Shown: positions 19,794 through 28,205 of the stretch, piece by piece | Numbering within the stretch: the stretch's first letter is position 1 | Layout: each line of letters starts with the position of its first letter | Assembly (NCBI GenBank): GCA_002007405.1 | Contig: JYIN01000002.1 | Location: 62,001-126,000 of the forward strand | Direction of reading: 5' to 3' | Length of the DNA: 64,000 bases | Origin: Gammaproteobacteria bacterium Gsub | Lineage (GTDB): Bacteria > Pseudomonadota > Gammaproteobacteria > PS1 > Pseudothioglobaceae | The notes under the pieces: model-generated | Database searches by the model: none | What the model was told of the DNA's origin: nothing | Seen by the model: the letters and a program-made list of their open reading frames with translations, nothing else | Position numbers and translations under genes: made by a program

Positions 19794-21671
19794 TCAGGGT
19801 TTAAATTTTGAAGTCATTGGGTAGCGGCGTTCTTTGCCAAAGGCGTTTTGGCTGATTTTTGGACCGGGAGCAGATTGTCGGCGTTTGTATTCGTTGTTTA
19901 ATACTAGGGTAGTGATGTGTTTGACTGTTTGTGGGTCAAAGCCTTGCCGAATAATATGTTGAGTGGATTGCTTTTGTTCAATAAACAATTCTAAGATGGC
20001 ATCTAACTCAGTGTAAGGAGGTAGGGAGTCAAGGTCAGTTTGGTTAAGAGTAAGCTCTGCTGAAGGCTCGCGTTCAATTACCCGTCTGGGGATAACATTG
20101 GTCAGTGAATTTCTATAATTCGCCAAGCGATAAACCCAAGTTTTGGTAATATCTTTGAGTGGGGCAAAACCGCCAGACATATCACCATATAAAGTTGTAT
20201 AACCAACTGCCATTTCAGATTTATTGCTTGTGGTTAGCACAATTTTATTGGTTTTATTGGCAATTGCCATCAGTAAAGTACCGCGAATACGCGCTTGTAA
20301 ATTTTCTTCAGTGGTGTCAATTTTGGTATTGGTGAAAAGAGCGCTAAGCTGTGTGTTAAAACTATCAACCATAGCATGAATATTAACCTCATGATAATCA
20401 ACATTCATATTATTTGCCTGTGTTTTGGCGCCTTCGATGCTCGTGTTTGAGGTATATTCGTAAGGCATCATAATTGCCTGCACATTTTTACTGCCCAATG
20501 CATCAACAGCAATTGCTAAAGTCAGTGCGGAGTCAATGCCACCAGACAACCCAATCACGCAGCCCTTAAAAACACCATTTTTACGGATATAATCTTTGGT
20601 CGATAACACCAGCGCATCATAGATGGTCTTTTCAATTGGTTGTTTGCTGTCTTGGGCAATGGGATTGCTTAAATCATGTAGCGAGATTTCAAAAAAAGGC
20701 ATCTGATGTGTAATTTTACCAGTAGCATCCATCATAAATGATCCACCGTCAAACACCAGCTCATCTTGCCCGCCTACAGCATTGACATAAATAAAATCAC
20801 AATTATTTTCTAATACCCTGTGGCGAATAGTCTCAATTCTTTGCTGATGTTTGCCAACTTGAAAGGGCGAAGCGTTCAGGCTAATTAACATTTGTGCGCC
20901 GTGGTTAAGCGTTGTTTTAACGGGTGCCATTTCCCAAGCATCTTCACAAATAAGAACACCAATTTTTACTTGCTGACATTCAAAAACAAAAGCGTTGTTG
21001 CCAGGCTTGAAATAACGCTTTTCATCAAATACGCTATAATTGGGCAGGCATTGTTTATGATAAGTGCGTATTTGCCCCTGCTGGATTAAGCAAGCACTAT
21101 TATGCAAATAGCCCTCTGAGCGAGTAGGGGTGCCGAATAAAACGCTAATATTCTCAGGTAACTGGGTGCGTAGCCAGTTGATTTTATCTTCAATTTGGTC
21201 AATAAATCCTTCCCGCAATAGCAAGTCTTCTGGTGGATAGCCGACCAGAGATAACTCTGGAAACACCAGTAAATGAGAACCATTTTTAATGGCATCAAGT
21301 GACAAATCAATAATTTTTTGAGCATTGTTATTCAAATCACCAACAATAGGGTTAATTTGGGCGATAGTTATTTTTAAAGGTGTTGGCTGGCTTGTGAGTT
21401 TTTCTAGCTGTTCTTGCCAAAATTTAGCCTTTGATTGATTGCCGCTTATTTTTGCCTGCTCAAGTTTGGTGCTTGCCACTACTTCGGCAGGGTTGATTCC
21501 CAAAATATCAGCAAACAGCCAAGCATGGGTCTCAGAAAGAGCAGATTTTCCTGATTTATATTTGCTTAAATTTGACTGGTTAATTTTATATTTTTGGGAT
21601 ATTTTATAATATGAAAGCCCAGTCTTTTTGCATACTTTAGCCAGATATTCTTTGGTTTTTTTTGCCATCAT
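19794..21671 (-). CDS. nadE: Glutamine-dependent NAD+ synthetase fused to an N-terminal phage-type HTH domain
   Basis: The enzyme makes NAD+ from nicotinate adenine dinucleotide, ATP and glutamine. The glutaminase (nitrilase) domain spans about 100-340 with triad E139 (FPELSLVGY), K206 (YHKQCLP) and C242 (VLICEDAW). The synthetase domain has SGGIDS at 376-381. The odd part is residues 1-93: TKEYLAKVCKKTGLSYYKIS..INQSNLSKYKSG followed by FADILGINPAEVVAS, which looks like the XRE-type helix-turn-helix regulators of phages (DUF3693-like). There is no ATG just before the nitrilase domain, so the fusion is in the frame itself. Total 625 residues; normal NadE lacks the first 95. The upstream region holds possible operators (21687-21767), suggesting autoregulation. 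Confidence 0.92.
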   Translation of the reverse strand: MMAKKTKEYLAKVCKKTGLSYYKISQKYKINQSNLSKYKSGKSALSETHAWLFADILGINPAEVVASTKLEQAKISGNQSKAKFWQEQLEKLTSQPTPLKITIAQINPIVGDLNNNAQKIIDLSLDAIKNGSHLLVFPELSLVGYPPEDLLLREGFIDQIEDKINWLRTQLPENISVLFGTPTRSEGYLHNSACLIQQGQIRTYHKQCLPNYSVFDEKRYFKPGNNAFVFECQQVKIGVLICEDAWEMAPVKTTLNHGAQMLISLNASPFQVGKHQQRIETIRHRVLENNCDFIYVNAVGGQDELVFDGGSFMMDATGKITHQMPFFEISLHDLSNPIAQDSKQPIEKTIYDALVLSTKDYIRKNGVFKGCVIGLSGGIDSALTLAIAVDALGSKNVQAIMMPYEYTSNTSIEGAKTQANNMNVDYHEVNIHAMVDSFNTQLSALFTNTKIDTTEENLQARIRGTLLMAIANKTNKIVLTTSNKSEMAVGYTTLYGDMSGGFAPLKDITKTWVYRLANYRNSLTNVIPRRVIEREPSAELTLNQTDLDSLPPYTELDAILELFIEQKQSTQHIIRQGFDPQTVKHITTLVLNNEYKRRQSAPGPKISQNAFGKERRYPMTSKFKP

Positions 21672-21686
21672 ATTTTTTTAAAATGC

Positions 21687-21767
21687 ACTGGTAATTTTTA
21701 CCCATTATAGTTATTTTTTACCAGTAATGATTGGGTTTATTTTAGTTAAAAAATACCAGTATTGGTA
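21687..21767. promoter_or_regulatory. Operator-like cluster of TACCA/TGGTA half-sites at the nadE promoter
   Basis: Five half-sites occur in 81 bp upstream of nadE: TGGTA (21689-21693), TACC (21699-21702), TACCA (21719-21723), TACCA (21754-21758) and TGGTA (21763-21767). The first two form the palindrome GGTAATTTTTACC (21690-21702), and the last two form TACCAGTATTGGTA (21754-21767). A perfect minus-strand -10 box TATAAT lies between them at 21704-21709; its -35 is weak. This is where a repressor would act. The helix-turn-helix domain of nadE itself is the obvious candidate ligand, which is inference. Confidence 0.5.
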
Positions 21768-21843
21768 AAAAAACCATATAATAAAAAATATATTAAAACT
21801 TAGGCTAACGAGAGTAGGGAATTGCAGGGTTTTTCCACCTACA

Positions 21844-21931
21844 AGATTTTTGGAGTGCCACTGATTGATTTTTTTTGCTTGCTTGGTTCTATGCCCAGTC
21901 TTTAATATTCTAAGATGCACGGCTTTTGTTA
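21844..21931. repeat. Dispersed repeat copy (inverted relative to 39264-39487)
   Basis: The stretch beginning AGATTTTTGGAGTGCCACTG, running through TTGATTTTTTTTGCTT and ending near TGCACGGCTTTTGTTAT, matches the reverse complement of the 112-bp unit at 39264-39375 with a gap of about 11 bases and scattered mismatches. It is thus an older, diverged member of the same repeat family. No transposase is nearby. It may be a remnant of a mobile element or a MITE-like unit. Confidence 0.6.
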
Positions 21932-22110
21932 TATATTTGCTGTAGAGATTATGGACCTTATCCTTAGCGGGATTGTAGATATTTAACCAAAAAATCTGGT
22001 TTTTATAACAGTTGCTATAAGTTTGTTTAAAATTTGTAGCGTAGAATAAGGGTGCTTTTTATCATTAAATTGCTGTTAAAATTTGTTCTTTTTTATATGG
22101 AGTTTTTAAT

Positions 22111-23112
22111 ATGAATAAATCATTAACAGCAGTTTTTATATTGATATTTAGTGTTTTTGCCGTCCATGCAAACACTTTGAATAATGTTAAAACCAGAGGT
22201 CATTTAATCTGTGGCGTTAGCACTGGCTTGGCTGGGTTTTCATCGGTTAATAAAAATCATCAATGGAGCGGATTAGATGTTGATATTTGTCGTGCTATAG
22301 CGGCCGCTGTGCTAGGAGATAGCGAAAAAGTCAGATACACACCACTCACAGCAAAAGAACGATTTACCGCATTACAAAGCGGTGAAATTGATGTGTTATC
22401 AAGGGTTACAACTTGGACTCTAACGCGTGATGCGTCTTTGGGTTTAAATTTTGCTGGGGTTAATTATTATGATGGTCAGGGATTTATGGTTAAAAAATCA
22501 CTCGGGGTGCGTGATGCTAGGCAACTCAATGGTGCTACTTTTTGCATCAATGAGGGCACTACTACCGAACTTAACCTTGCAGACTTTGCTAAGATTCAAG
22601 GCTTTAAATACAAATCCTCACTTACAGACACCATTGCCCAAAGTAAATCAAACTTTGATAGCGGTCGCTGTGATGCACTTACCACCGATCAATCACGCCT
22701 GTATGCCTTAAAAACCACATTAAAAGACCCTTCTTCTGCAATTGTTCTACCCAATATTATCTCTAAAGAACCTTTGGGGCCTGTAGTGCGTCAGGATGAT
22801 GATGAGTGGTTTAATGTTGTGCGTTGGACTTTAAATGCTATGATTACTGCTGAAGAACTTAATATCAACAGCAATAATGTTGACGCTCCCACTAAAAACT
22901 CCGAAGCCAACCGCTTATTGGGTAATACGGGTGCTATGGGTTCGCACCTAGGTTTAGATAAAAAATGGGCTTATAATATCATTAAACAAGTGGGCAATTA
23001 TTCTCAAAGTTTTGAGCGTAACATCGGCACTAACACACCGATCAACATTTCCAGAGGTTTAAATGCTTTATGGAAAGATGGTGGTATTTTGTATTCTCCA
23101 CCATTTAGATAA
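22111..23112 (+). CDS. aapJ: Amino-acid ABC transporter, periplasmic binding protein (AapJ type)
   Basis: The 333-residue protein begins with a signal peptide (to about residue 20, VFAVHA) and continues with the polar amino-acid binding fold: NVKTRGHLICGVSTGLAGFS, SGLDVDICRAIAAAVLGD, and FTALQSGEIDVLSR. This is the general L-amino-acid binding protein family AapJ. It captures amino acids in the periplasm for the permeases encoded next. The start has TGGAG about 8 bases upstream. A 27-bp gap leads to the first permease gene, and all four genes are in order. Confidence 0.93.
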   Translation: MNKSLTAVFILIFSVFAVHANTLNNVKTRGHLICGVSTGLAGFSSVNKNHQWSGLDVDICRAIAAAVLGDSEKVRYTPLTAKERFTALQSGEIDVLSRVTTWTLTRDASLGLNFAGVNYYDGQGFMVKKSLGVRDARQLNGATFCINEGTTTELNLADFAKIQGFKYKSSLTDTIAQSKSNFDSGRCDALTTDQSRLYALKTTLKDPSSAIVLPNIISKEPLGPVVRQDDDEWFNVVRWTLNAMITAEELNINSNNVDAPTKNSEANRLLGNTGAMGSHLGLDKKWAYNIIKQVGNYSQSFERNIGTNTPINISRGLNALWKDGGILYSPPFR

Positions 23113-23139
23113 ACACAACAAAACACCTTCAAAAGTCTC

Positions 23140-24300
23140 ATGTTGGATTTTTTGAGTAACAACAAAATTAGGGCGTTTTTATTCCAAACATTTAGTGTCG
23201 TTGTCCTTATCTATATTGGCTATCATGGAATTGACAATTTATTTTTTAATATTGAACGGCTGGGGATTCGTAGTGGTTTTGATTTTTTAAATAACAGAGC
23301 AGGTTTTGATATTGCCGAATATTTAATTGCCTACACCCCAGATTCCACAAATTTACAAGCCTTTTATGTTGGCTTGCTCAATACCATTGTAGTCTCAATA
23401 GTTGGTATTGTATTTGCCAGTATTATTGGTTTAACTGTGGGTATTGCCAGATTGTCAAATAATTGGTTGATTGCTAAATTGGCTACTGTTTATATTGAAT
23501 TATTTAGAAATATTCCAATTTTATTACAAATTCTTTTTTGGTATAACTTAGCTTTAATCGCGCTACCGGCAGCACGCCATAGCACGGATTTTTTTAATCT
23601 GGTTTTTCTCAATCTAAGGGGCATCTATTTTCCCTCTCCTGTGGCTGAAAGCGGTTTTTATTGGGTCATTGTTGCTTTTATTGTCGGACTATTTTTATCA
23701 TTTTTTATAAAACGCTTCTTTAAACAAAAACATTATTTAACTGGCATAAAACAACCTACTTTTTTCTATCATATATTAAGCATTGTGGTGTTGCCACTTA
23801 GCGTATATTTTTTATTAGACTCGCCTATGCACTTTGAAATGCCTGTTTTTTTAGGGTTTAATTTTGAGGGTGGCGCATCTTTTTCTATTGAATTTTTAGC
23901 ACTTTCTTTGGCGCTTAGCATTTATACTGCAACTTATATTGCCGAAGCCATTAGGGCAGGGATAGAGTCAGTTGACAAAGGGCAAAAAGAAGCAGCGCTA
24001 GCGTTGGGGTTAAGTAAGGCACAAATGTTCAAATTGGTATTATTACCGCAAGCATTAAGGGTTGCTATTCCACCGATTATCAATCAATATCTTAATTTAG
24101 TTAAAAATTCCTCACTTGCAGCAGCTATTGGCTATGCTGATTTAGTGAGTGTATTTGCTGGCACTGTGCTAAATCAAGTGGGGCAGGCGATTGAAATTAT
24201 TTTAATGACTATGGCAGTTTATCTAACGCTTTCGATATTTATATCCTTGATTTTAAATATCATCAATCACAGAATGCGTATCATTGGCTTGAATGAATGA
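23140..24300 (+). CDS. aapQ: Amino-acid ABC transporter permease (AapQ type)
   Basis: The 386-residue integral membrane protein carries the HisMQ-type permease domain. Its EAA loop reads EAIRAGIESVDKGQKEAALALGLS (positions around 285-308), where the ATPase docks. The extra N-terminal membrane segments and mid-protein insertion are typical of AapQ, longer than other amino-acid permeases. Its stop overlaps the start of the second permease gene in ATGA (24297-24300). Confidence 0.93.
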   Translation: MLDFLSNNKIRAFLFQTFSVVVLIYIGYHGIDNLFFNIERLGIRSGFDFLNNRAGFDIAEYLIAYTPDSTNLQAFYVGLLNTIVVSIVGIVFASIIGLTVGIARLSNNWLIAKLATVYIELFRNIPILLQILFWYNLALIALPAARHSTDFFNLVFLNLRGIYFPSPVAESGFYWVIVAFIVGLFLSFFIKRFFKQKHYLTGIKQPTFFYHILSIVVLPLSVYFLLDSPMHFEMPVFLGFNFEGGASFSIEFLALSLALSIYTATYIAEAIRAGIESVDKGQKEAALALGLSKAQMFKLVLLPQALRVAIPPIINQYLNLVKNSSLAAAIGYADLVSVFAGTVLNQVGQAIEIILMTMAVYLTLSIFISLILNIINHRMRIIGLNE

Positions 24301-25388
24301 GCACATTTAAATTCCAATCATCCAAGCAGCCCCCTAAATTACAAATGGGTGTAATCGACTGGACAATGAAAAATCTGTTTTCTTCAAAACTCAATATCGC
24401 ATTAAGTTTTGGTGCGTTTTATTTACTTTATTTGATTATCCCTCCCTTGCTAGACTGGCTGATTTTTAGCGCCGATTTCACCCAAAAAAGCAACGCTGAA
24501 TGCACTAAAGAGGCTGCTTGTTGGTCATTTATTCGTGCAAAAATAGATTTTTTTATGTATGGACTTTATCCATCAGAATATTACTGGCGAGTTAATTTAC
24601 TGTTACTAATCACTTTGATTTTTATGTTGATAGCTATCGTTTTGAAAAACCATATTTATAAAAATAGAGGTATTTTGTTGATGCTTAGCATCTATCCTTT
24701 TATTGCATTTTTATTGTTATATGGCAGTGAAACTTTTGCTATAAAAATTATTCAAACTCACCAGTGGGGCGGTTTAATGCTTACGCTTGTGGTTGCCTCT
24801 GTAGGCATTGTTGCTTCTTTTCCAATTGGTGTTTTTTTGGCACTGGGCAGGCAATCAAAAATGAAAATTATCAAAGTATTGAGCATATCCTATATTGAAT
24901 TTATTCGTGGTATTCCTTTAATTACTATTTTATTTATGGCTTCTGTCATGCTGCCATTATTTTTTACCGAAGGCGTTAATCTAGACAAACTTATCAGAGC
25001 GTTAATTGGTATTACTTTGTTTCAAAGTGCTTATATCGCTGAGATAATTAGAGGAGGATTACAAGCAATTCCCAAAGGACAATATGAAGCAGCAGATGCT
25101 TTGGGACTAAGCTTTACGCAAAAAATGGCATTGATAATTCTACCCCAAGCAATCAAAGCCTCTATTCCCAACCTTGTTGGCGCATCTATCGCTTTATTTA
25201 AAGATACCACTTTGGTGCTTATTATTGGTATTTTTGATATGTTGGCAATTGCAGAATTGGCAACCTCTGACCCCCAATGGTTAGGCAGAAAAACCGAAGG
25301 TTTGGTCTTTGTGGCAATAGTAACATGGATTATTCTATATAGCATGAGTAGGTATTCCAAAAAATTAGAACTAAGATTTAAAAGATGA
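24297..25388 (+). CDS. aapM: Amino-acid ABC transporter permease (AapM type)
   Basis: The 363-residue protein is the second HisMQ-type permease subunit. The EAA loop is [25 protein letters not shown], preceded by the conserved [12 protein letters not shown]. An N-terminal region with additional membrane segments matches AapM. It overlaps aapQ by 4 bp and aapP by 4 bp (25385-25388), so the transporter is translated as a coupled set. Confidence 0.93.
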   Translation: MSTFKFQSSKQPPKLQMGVIDWTMKNLFSSKLNIALSFGAFYLLYLIIPPLLDWLIFSADFTQKSNAECTKEAACWSFIRAKIDFFMYGLYPSEYYWRVNLLLLITLIFMLIAIVLKNHIYKNRGILLMLSIYPFIAFLLLYGSETFAIKIIQTHQWGGLMLTLVVASVGIVASFPIGVFLALGRQSKMKIIKVLSISYIEFIRGIPLITILFMASVMLPLFFTEGVNLDKLIRALIGITLFQSAYIAEIIRGGLQAIPKGQYEAADALGLSFTQKMALIILPQAIKASIPNLVGASIALFKDTTLVLIIGIFDMLAIAELATSDPQWLGRKTEGLVFVAIVTWIILYSMSRYSKKLELRFKR

Positions 25389-26119
25389 AAAATATTATTA
25401 AAATCAATAATTTAAACAAATGGTATGGTGAATTTCATGCGCTAAAAAACATTAATTTAGAAGTAGGGGAGGGGGAAATTATTGTTATTTGTGGTCCTTC
25501 TGGTAGTGGAAAATCTACCTTGATACGCTGTATAAATTTTCTTGAAAAATTTCAACAAGGTAGTATTACAATAGATAACACGGTGCTTGAAGATGATGTT
25601 AAAAAAATCCGCCAAATTAGATCTGAAGTTGCTATGGTATTTCAACATTTTAATCTTTTCCCACATTTAAGCATTATTGACAATTTAATTCTAGCGCCAA
25701 TCTGGGTGCATCATAAATCCAAACAAAATGCTCAAGAAAAAGCTTTAAAAATATTAGACAGAGTGGGCATCAAGGACCAAGCTATGAAATATCCAAACCA
25801 ACTCAGTGGTGGGCAACAACAACGCGTTGCCATCGCTAGATCGTTATGCACTTCACCTAAGATTATGTTGTTTGACGAGCCAACTTCTGCACTTGATCCT
25901 GAGATGATTTCAGAAGTTTTAGATGTGATGGTAGAGTTGGCAAAAGAGGGCATTACCATGATTTGTGTCACCCATGAAATGGGTTTTGCTAAAAAGGTAG
26001 CACAGCGTATTATATTTATGGATGAAGGGCAAATTATTGAACAAAACAGCCCTGATAAATTTTTCAACAATCCAAAATCCGAGCGTTTAAAATTATTCTT
26101 AAATCAAATATTAGGTTAG
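25385..26119 (+). CDS. aapP: Amino-acid ABC transporter ATP-binding protein (AapP type)
   Basis: The ATPase powering the transporter has Walker [10 protein letters not shown], signature [13 protein letters not shown], Walker [14 protein letters not shown], and the H-loop in CVTHEMGF. Its 244 residues are typical of polar amino-acid transporters. It starts inside the stop of aapM. No hairpin terminator directly follows, so the small downstream gene at 26145 may be co-transcribed. Confidence 0.95.
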   Translation: MKNIIKINNLNKWYGEFHALKNINLEVGEGEIIVICGPSGSGKSTLIRCINFLEKFQQGSITIDNTVLEDDVKKIRQIRSEVAMVFQHFNLFPHLSIIDNLILAPIWVHHKSKQNAQEKALKILDRVGIKDQAMKYPNQLSGGQQQRVAIARSLCTSPKIMLFDEPTSALDPEMISEVLDVMVELAKEGITMICVTHEMGFAKKVAQRIIFMDEGQIIEQNSPDKFFNNPKSERLKLFLNQILG

Positions 26120-26144
26120 TTTTCCATATCTAATTTTAACTATT

Positions 26145-26576
26145 ATGGGTTTATTTAGTAGAAATAAAAAATATAAAAGCATTGTAAAAAAAACCGAAAA
26201 TCAAGATTGGAATAAGGACCTTAAACGCAATATTTTTAATAAAACTGGGTCAGTACAGGAAGATTTTAATTTTATAGAAAACACTTTTATAGAAAGGTCA
26301 AAGTCCGTATTAGGGAGCAAGCAGGGACTAAGTTATAACATTGAAGATATAAACAATGAACAAATCATAATTCTAAAAAATTGTAACGATGAAAATACAG
26401 CCACGGAGTTAATGAAAATTTTAAAACGCACCAATAAAACAAAATTTAAACAAACGATTTTGCATCCTTTGATTGCCTGTGGTTTTTTTGAGCTAACCAT
26501 TCCCGAAAAACCAACAAGCCCGAAACAAAAATATAGATTAACTGGAAAATTTGTCAAAAAGAAAACCCAACCTTAA
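26145..26576 (+). CDS. Small protein with C-terminal winged-helix-like segment, unknown function
   Basis: This 143-residue basic protein starts 25 bp after aapP. The N-terminal half is unrecognised. The last 50 residues (HPLIACGFFELTIPEKPTSP, then KQKYRLT) resemble the wing of the winged-helix domain at the C-terminus of AlbA_2/AAA_4-type putative transcriptional regulators and Fic proteins, where the pattern is L-E-M-T-I-P-D-K-P-x-S. It may thus be a degenerate or trimmed piece of such a regulator, or a genuine small DNA-binding protein. The frame is intact and uses ATG. Confidence 0.5.
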   Translation: MGLFSRNKKYKSIVKKTENQDWNKDLKRNIFNKTGSVQEDFNFIENTFIERSKSVLGSKQGLSYNIEDINNEQIIILKNCNDENTATELMKILKRTNKTKFKQTILHPLIACGFFELTIPEKPTSPKQKYRLTGKFVKKKTQP

Positions 26577-26643
26577 CTTAACAAGGTATTTTGAAAAAAT
26601 AATAAAACAATCGGAAAAATCGCTAATATTGGTAAAATAACAT

Positions 26644-26686
26644 CATAACACCCATCCAAAACAAGGGGGGTGGGTTATGTCATTTT
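26644..26686 (+). terminator. Probable hairpin terminator before hemH
   Basis: CATAACACCCATCC (26644-26657) pairs imperfectly with GGGGGGTGGGTTATG (26665-26679), and the stem is followed by TCATTTTT. The position, 70 bp after the small gene at 26145 and 50 bp before hemH, fits a terminator for the Aap unit. The stem has mismatches, so confidence is moderate. Confidence 0.45.
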
Positions 26687-26737
26687 TCCAGCTATTTTAA
26701 TTTTACTAAAACGCGTAATTTTATTGATAAAGTTTAT

Positions 26738-27715
26738 ATGAAAACAGGTATTTTACTTACCAATCTTGGTACTCCAGATGCCCCTACAAAGTCTGCTTTG
26801 AAGCGGTATTTAAAAGAATTTTTGTCAGATATTAGAGTGGTCAATTCGCCTAATAAATTTATTTGGTGGCTGGTTTTAAATGTGTTTATTTTAAATATTA
26901 GACCAGCAAAATCAGCTAAAAATTATGCCAAAATTTGGGGTAAATTTGGCACTGGGTCGCCTCTGTTGGATATTACTAATTTACAATTGAAAAAGCTCAA
27001 AAAAATATTGCTTTCCAAGGATATTGATTGGGTATTTGCAATGGGTATGCGCTATGGTAATCCGTCCATTATCTCAGGTTTAGAAAAGCTCCAAAAAACT
27101 GGCTGCAAAAAAATTATTGTTTTGCCACTTTACCCGCAATATTCTACCACTACAACATTATCAACCTTAGACGCGGTCAATGCAGCGCTTGAAACTTGGC
27201 AACAGCCACCAAAATTGGTTTTTATTGATTATTATTATCAAAATACATATTATATCCAAGCTTTGGCAAATTCTGTGCTTGAACACCAAGCGCGACATGG
27301 TAAGCCAGACAAACTTATGATTTCATTTCACGGCATACCACAGCGTTATGTGGATAATGGCGATGTTTATTACCAGCACTGTGTTGATACTGCTAAATTA
27401 CTTGCTGAGGCACTAAATTTAGATGATGATGCTTATCAACTTTGCTTCCAATCAATATTTGGGCGTGAAAAATGGCTACAACCCTACACAAAAACTAGTC
27501 TGGAATCTCTTGGTACCCAAGGCGTGGCACATGTACAGGTGATTTGCCCTGGGTTTTCTGCGGATTGTTTAGAAACGATAGAAGAAATTGATGAAGAAAA
27601 TAGAAACTATTTTATAAACGCTGGTGGCAAAAAATTTTCCTATATTCCAGCATTAAATGATCGGAGTGAACATATTAACGCGCTTGTAAATATCATTACT
27701 CAGCGTTTATTATAA
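26738..27715 (+). CDS. hemH: Ferrochelatase
   Basis: HemH inserts Fe(II) into protoporphyrin IX, the last step of heme synthesis. The 325-residue protein starts MKTGILLTNLGTPDAP, has the catalytic histidine at about H198 in ISFHGIPQRY, and the conserved CPGFSADCLETIEEI near the C-terminus. It is a single-gene unit with an AT-rich upstream region. The minisatellite array begins about 100 bp after its stop. Confidence 0.97.
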   Translation: MKTGILLTNLGTPDAPTKSALKRYLKEFLSDIRVVNSPNKFIWWLVLNVFILNIRPAKSAKNYAKIWGKFGTGSPLLDITNLQLKKLKKILLSKDIDWVFAMGMRYGNPSIISGLEKLQKTGCKKIIVLPLYPQYSTTTTLSTLDAVNAALETWQQPPKLVFIDYYYQNTYYIQALANSVLEHQARHGKPDKLMISFHGIPQRYVDNGDVYYQHCVDTAKLLAEALNLDDDAYQLCFQSIFGREKWLQPYTKTSLESLGTQGVAHVQVICPGFSADCLETIEEIDEENRNYFINAGGKKFSYIPALNDRSEHINALVNIITQRLL

Positions 27716-28205
27716 CTTCGCATAATTTATATTATGTTAAATTATAAATGGTTTAATATACTTTAATACTTTGCTAATTGCTAATACAGGCCTCTGCTCT
27801 TTCACATCTACGAATGAAAGAAAATGTATTAACAAGCAATCTATCAATATCTAAATATTTTTAATCGGTTATGAATGAAAGAAAATGTAATATTTTTAAT
27901 CGGTTATGAATGAAAGAAAATGTATTAACAAGCAATCTATCAATATCTAAATATTTTTAATCGGTTATGAATGAAAGAAAATGTATTAACAAGCAATCTA
28001 TCAATATCTAAATATTTTTAATCGGTTATGAATGAAAGAAAATGTAATATTTTTAATCGGTTATGAATGAAAGAAAATGTAATATTTTTAATCGGTTACG
28101 AATGAAAGAAAATGTATTAACAAGCAATCTATCAATATCTAAATATTTTTAATCGGTTACGAATGAAAGAAAATGTAATATTTTTAATCGGTAAAATCAT
28201 AACTT
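27716..28205. other. Intergenic region hemH-polA, mostly minisatellite
   Basis: The 490 bp hold a short hairpin (CATAAT/ATTATG near 27720) just after hemH, about 75 bp of unique AT-rich sequence, and then the repeat array 27812-28192, which ends only 13 bp before the polA ATG. No conventional ribosome-binding site for polA is visible in the remaining bases. No RNA gene was recognised. Confidence 0.7.
27812..28192 (+). repeat. Minisatellite of alternating 35-bp and 61-bp steps upstream of polA
   Basis: The core GAATGAAAGAAAATGTA begins at 27812, 27873, 27908, 27969, 28030, 28065, 28100 and 28161, giving steps of 61, 35, 61, 61, 35, 35 and 61. Long steps carry a 26-base insert that starts TTAACAAGCAATC; otherwise the unit is the core plus an 18-base block with TTTTTAATCGG. 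Copies are nearly identical, differing mainly in TTATGAATG versus TTACGAATG. In the TTATG copies each unit opens a mini reading frame (MNERKCNIFNRL or MNERKCINKQSINI). Confidence 0.9.

Larger units (their letters stand above)
21672..22110. other. Intergenic region between nadE and the Aap transporter
   Basis: This 439-bp divergent region holds the nadE operator cluster (21687-21767) and a repeat copy (21844-21931) related in inverted orientation to the tandem unit at 39264-39487. The rest is AT-rich. It ends with a good ribosome-binding site (TGGAG) for the transporter's first gene. A 69-codon open frame on the minus strand across 21711-21920 overlaps both the operators and the repeat and shows no family similarity; I do not call it a gene. 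No RNA gene was seen. Confidence 0.6.

Noticed and set aside
21711-21920. 69-codon minus-strand frame upstream of nadE
   Set aside because: It runs across the operator cluster and a dispersed repeat copy, shows no family similarity, and has no ribosome-binding site.
27812-28192. Array that looks like CRISPR at first glance
   Set aside because: The intervening segments are identical (the same 26-base insert or nothing), not unique spacers, steps alternate between two lengths, and no cas gene is near. It is a minisatellite.
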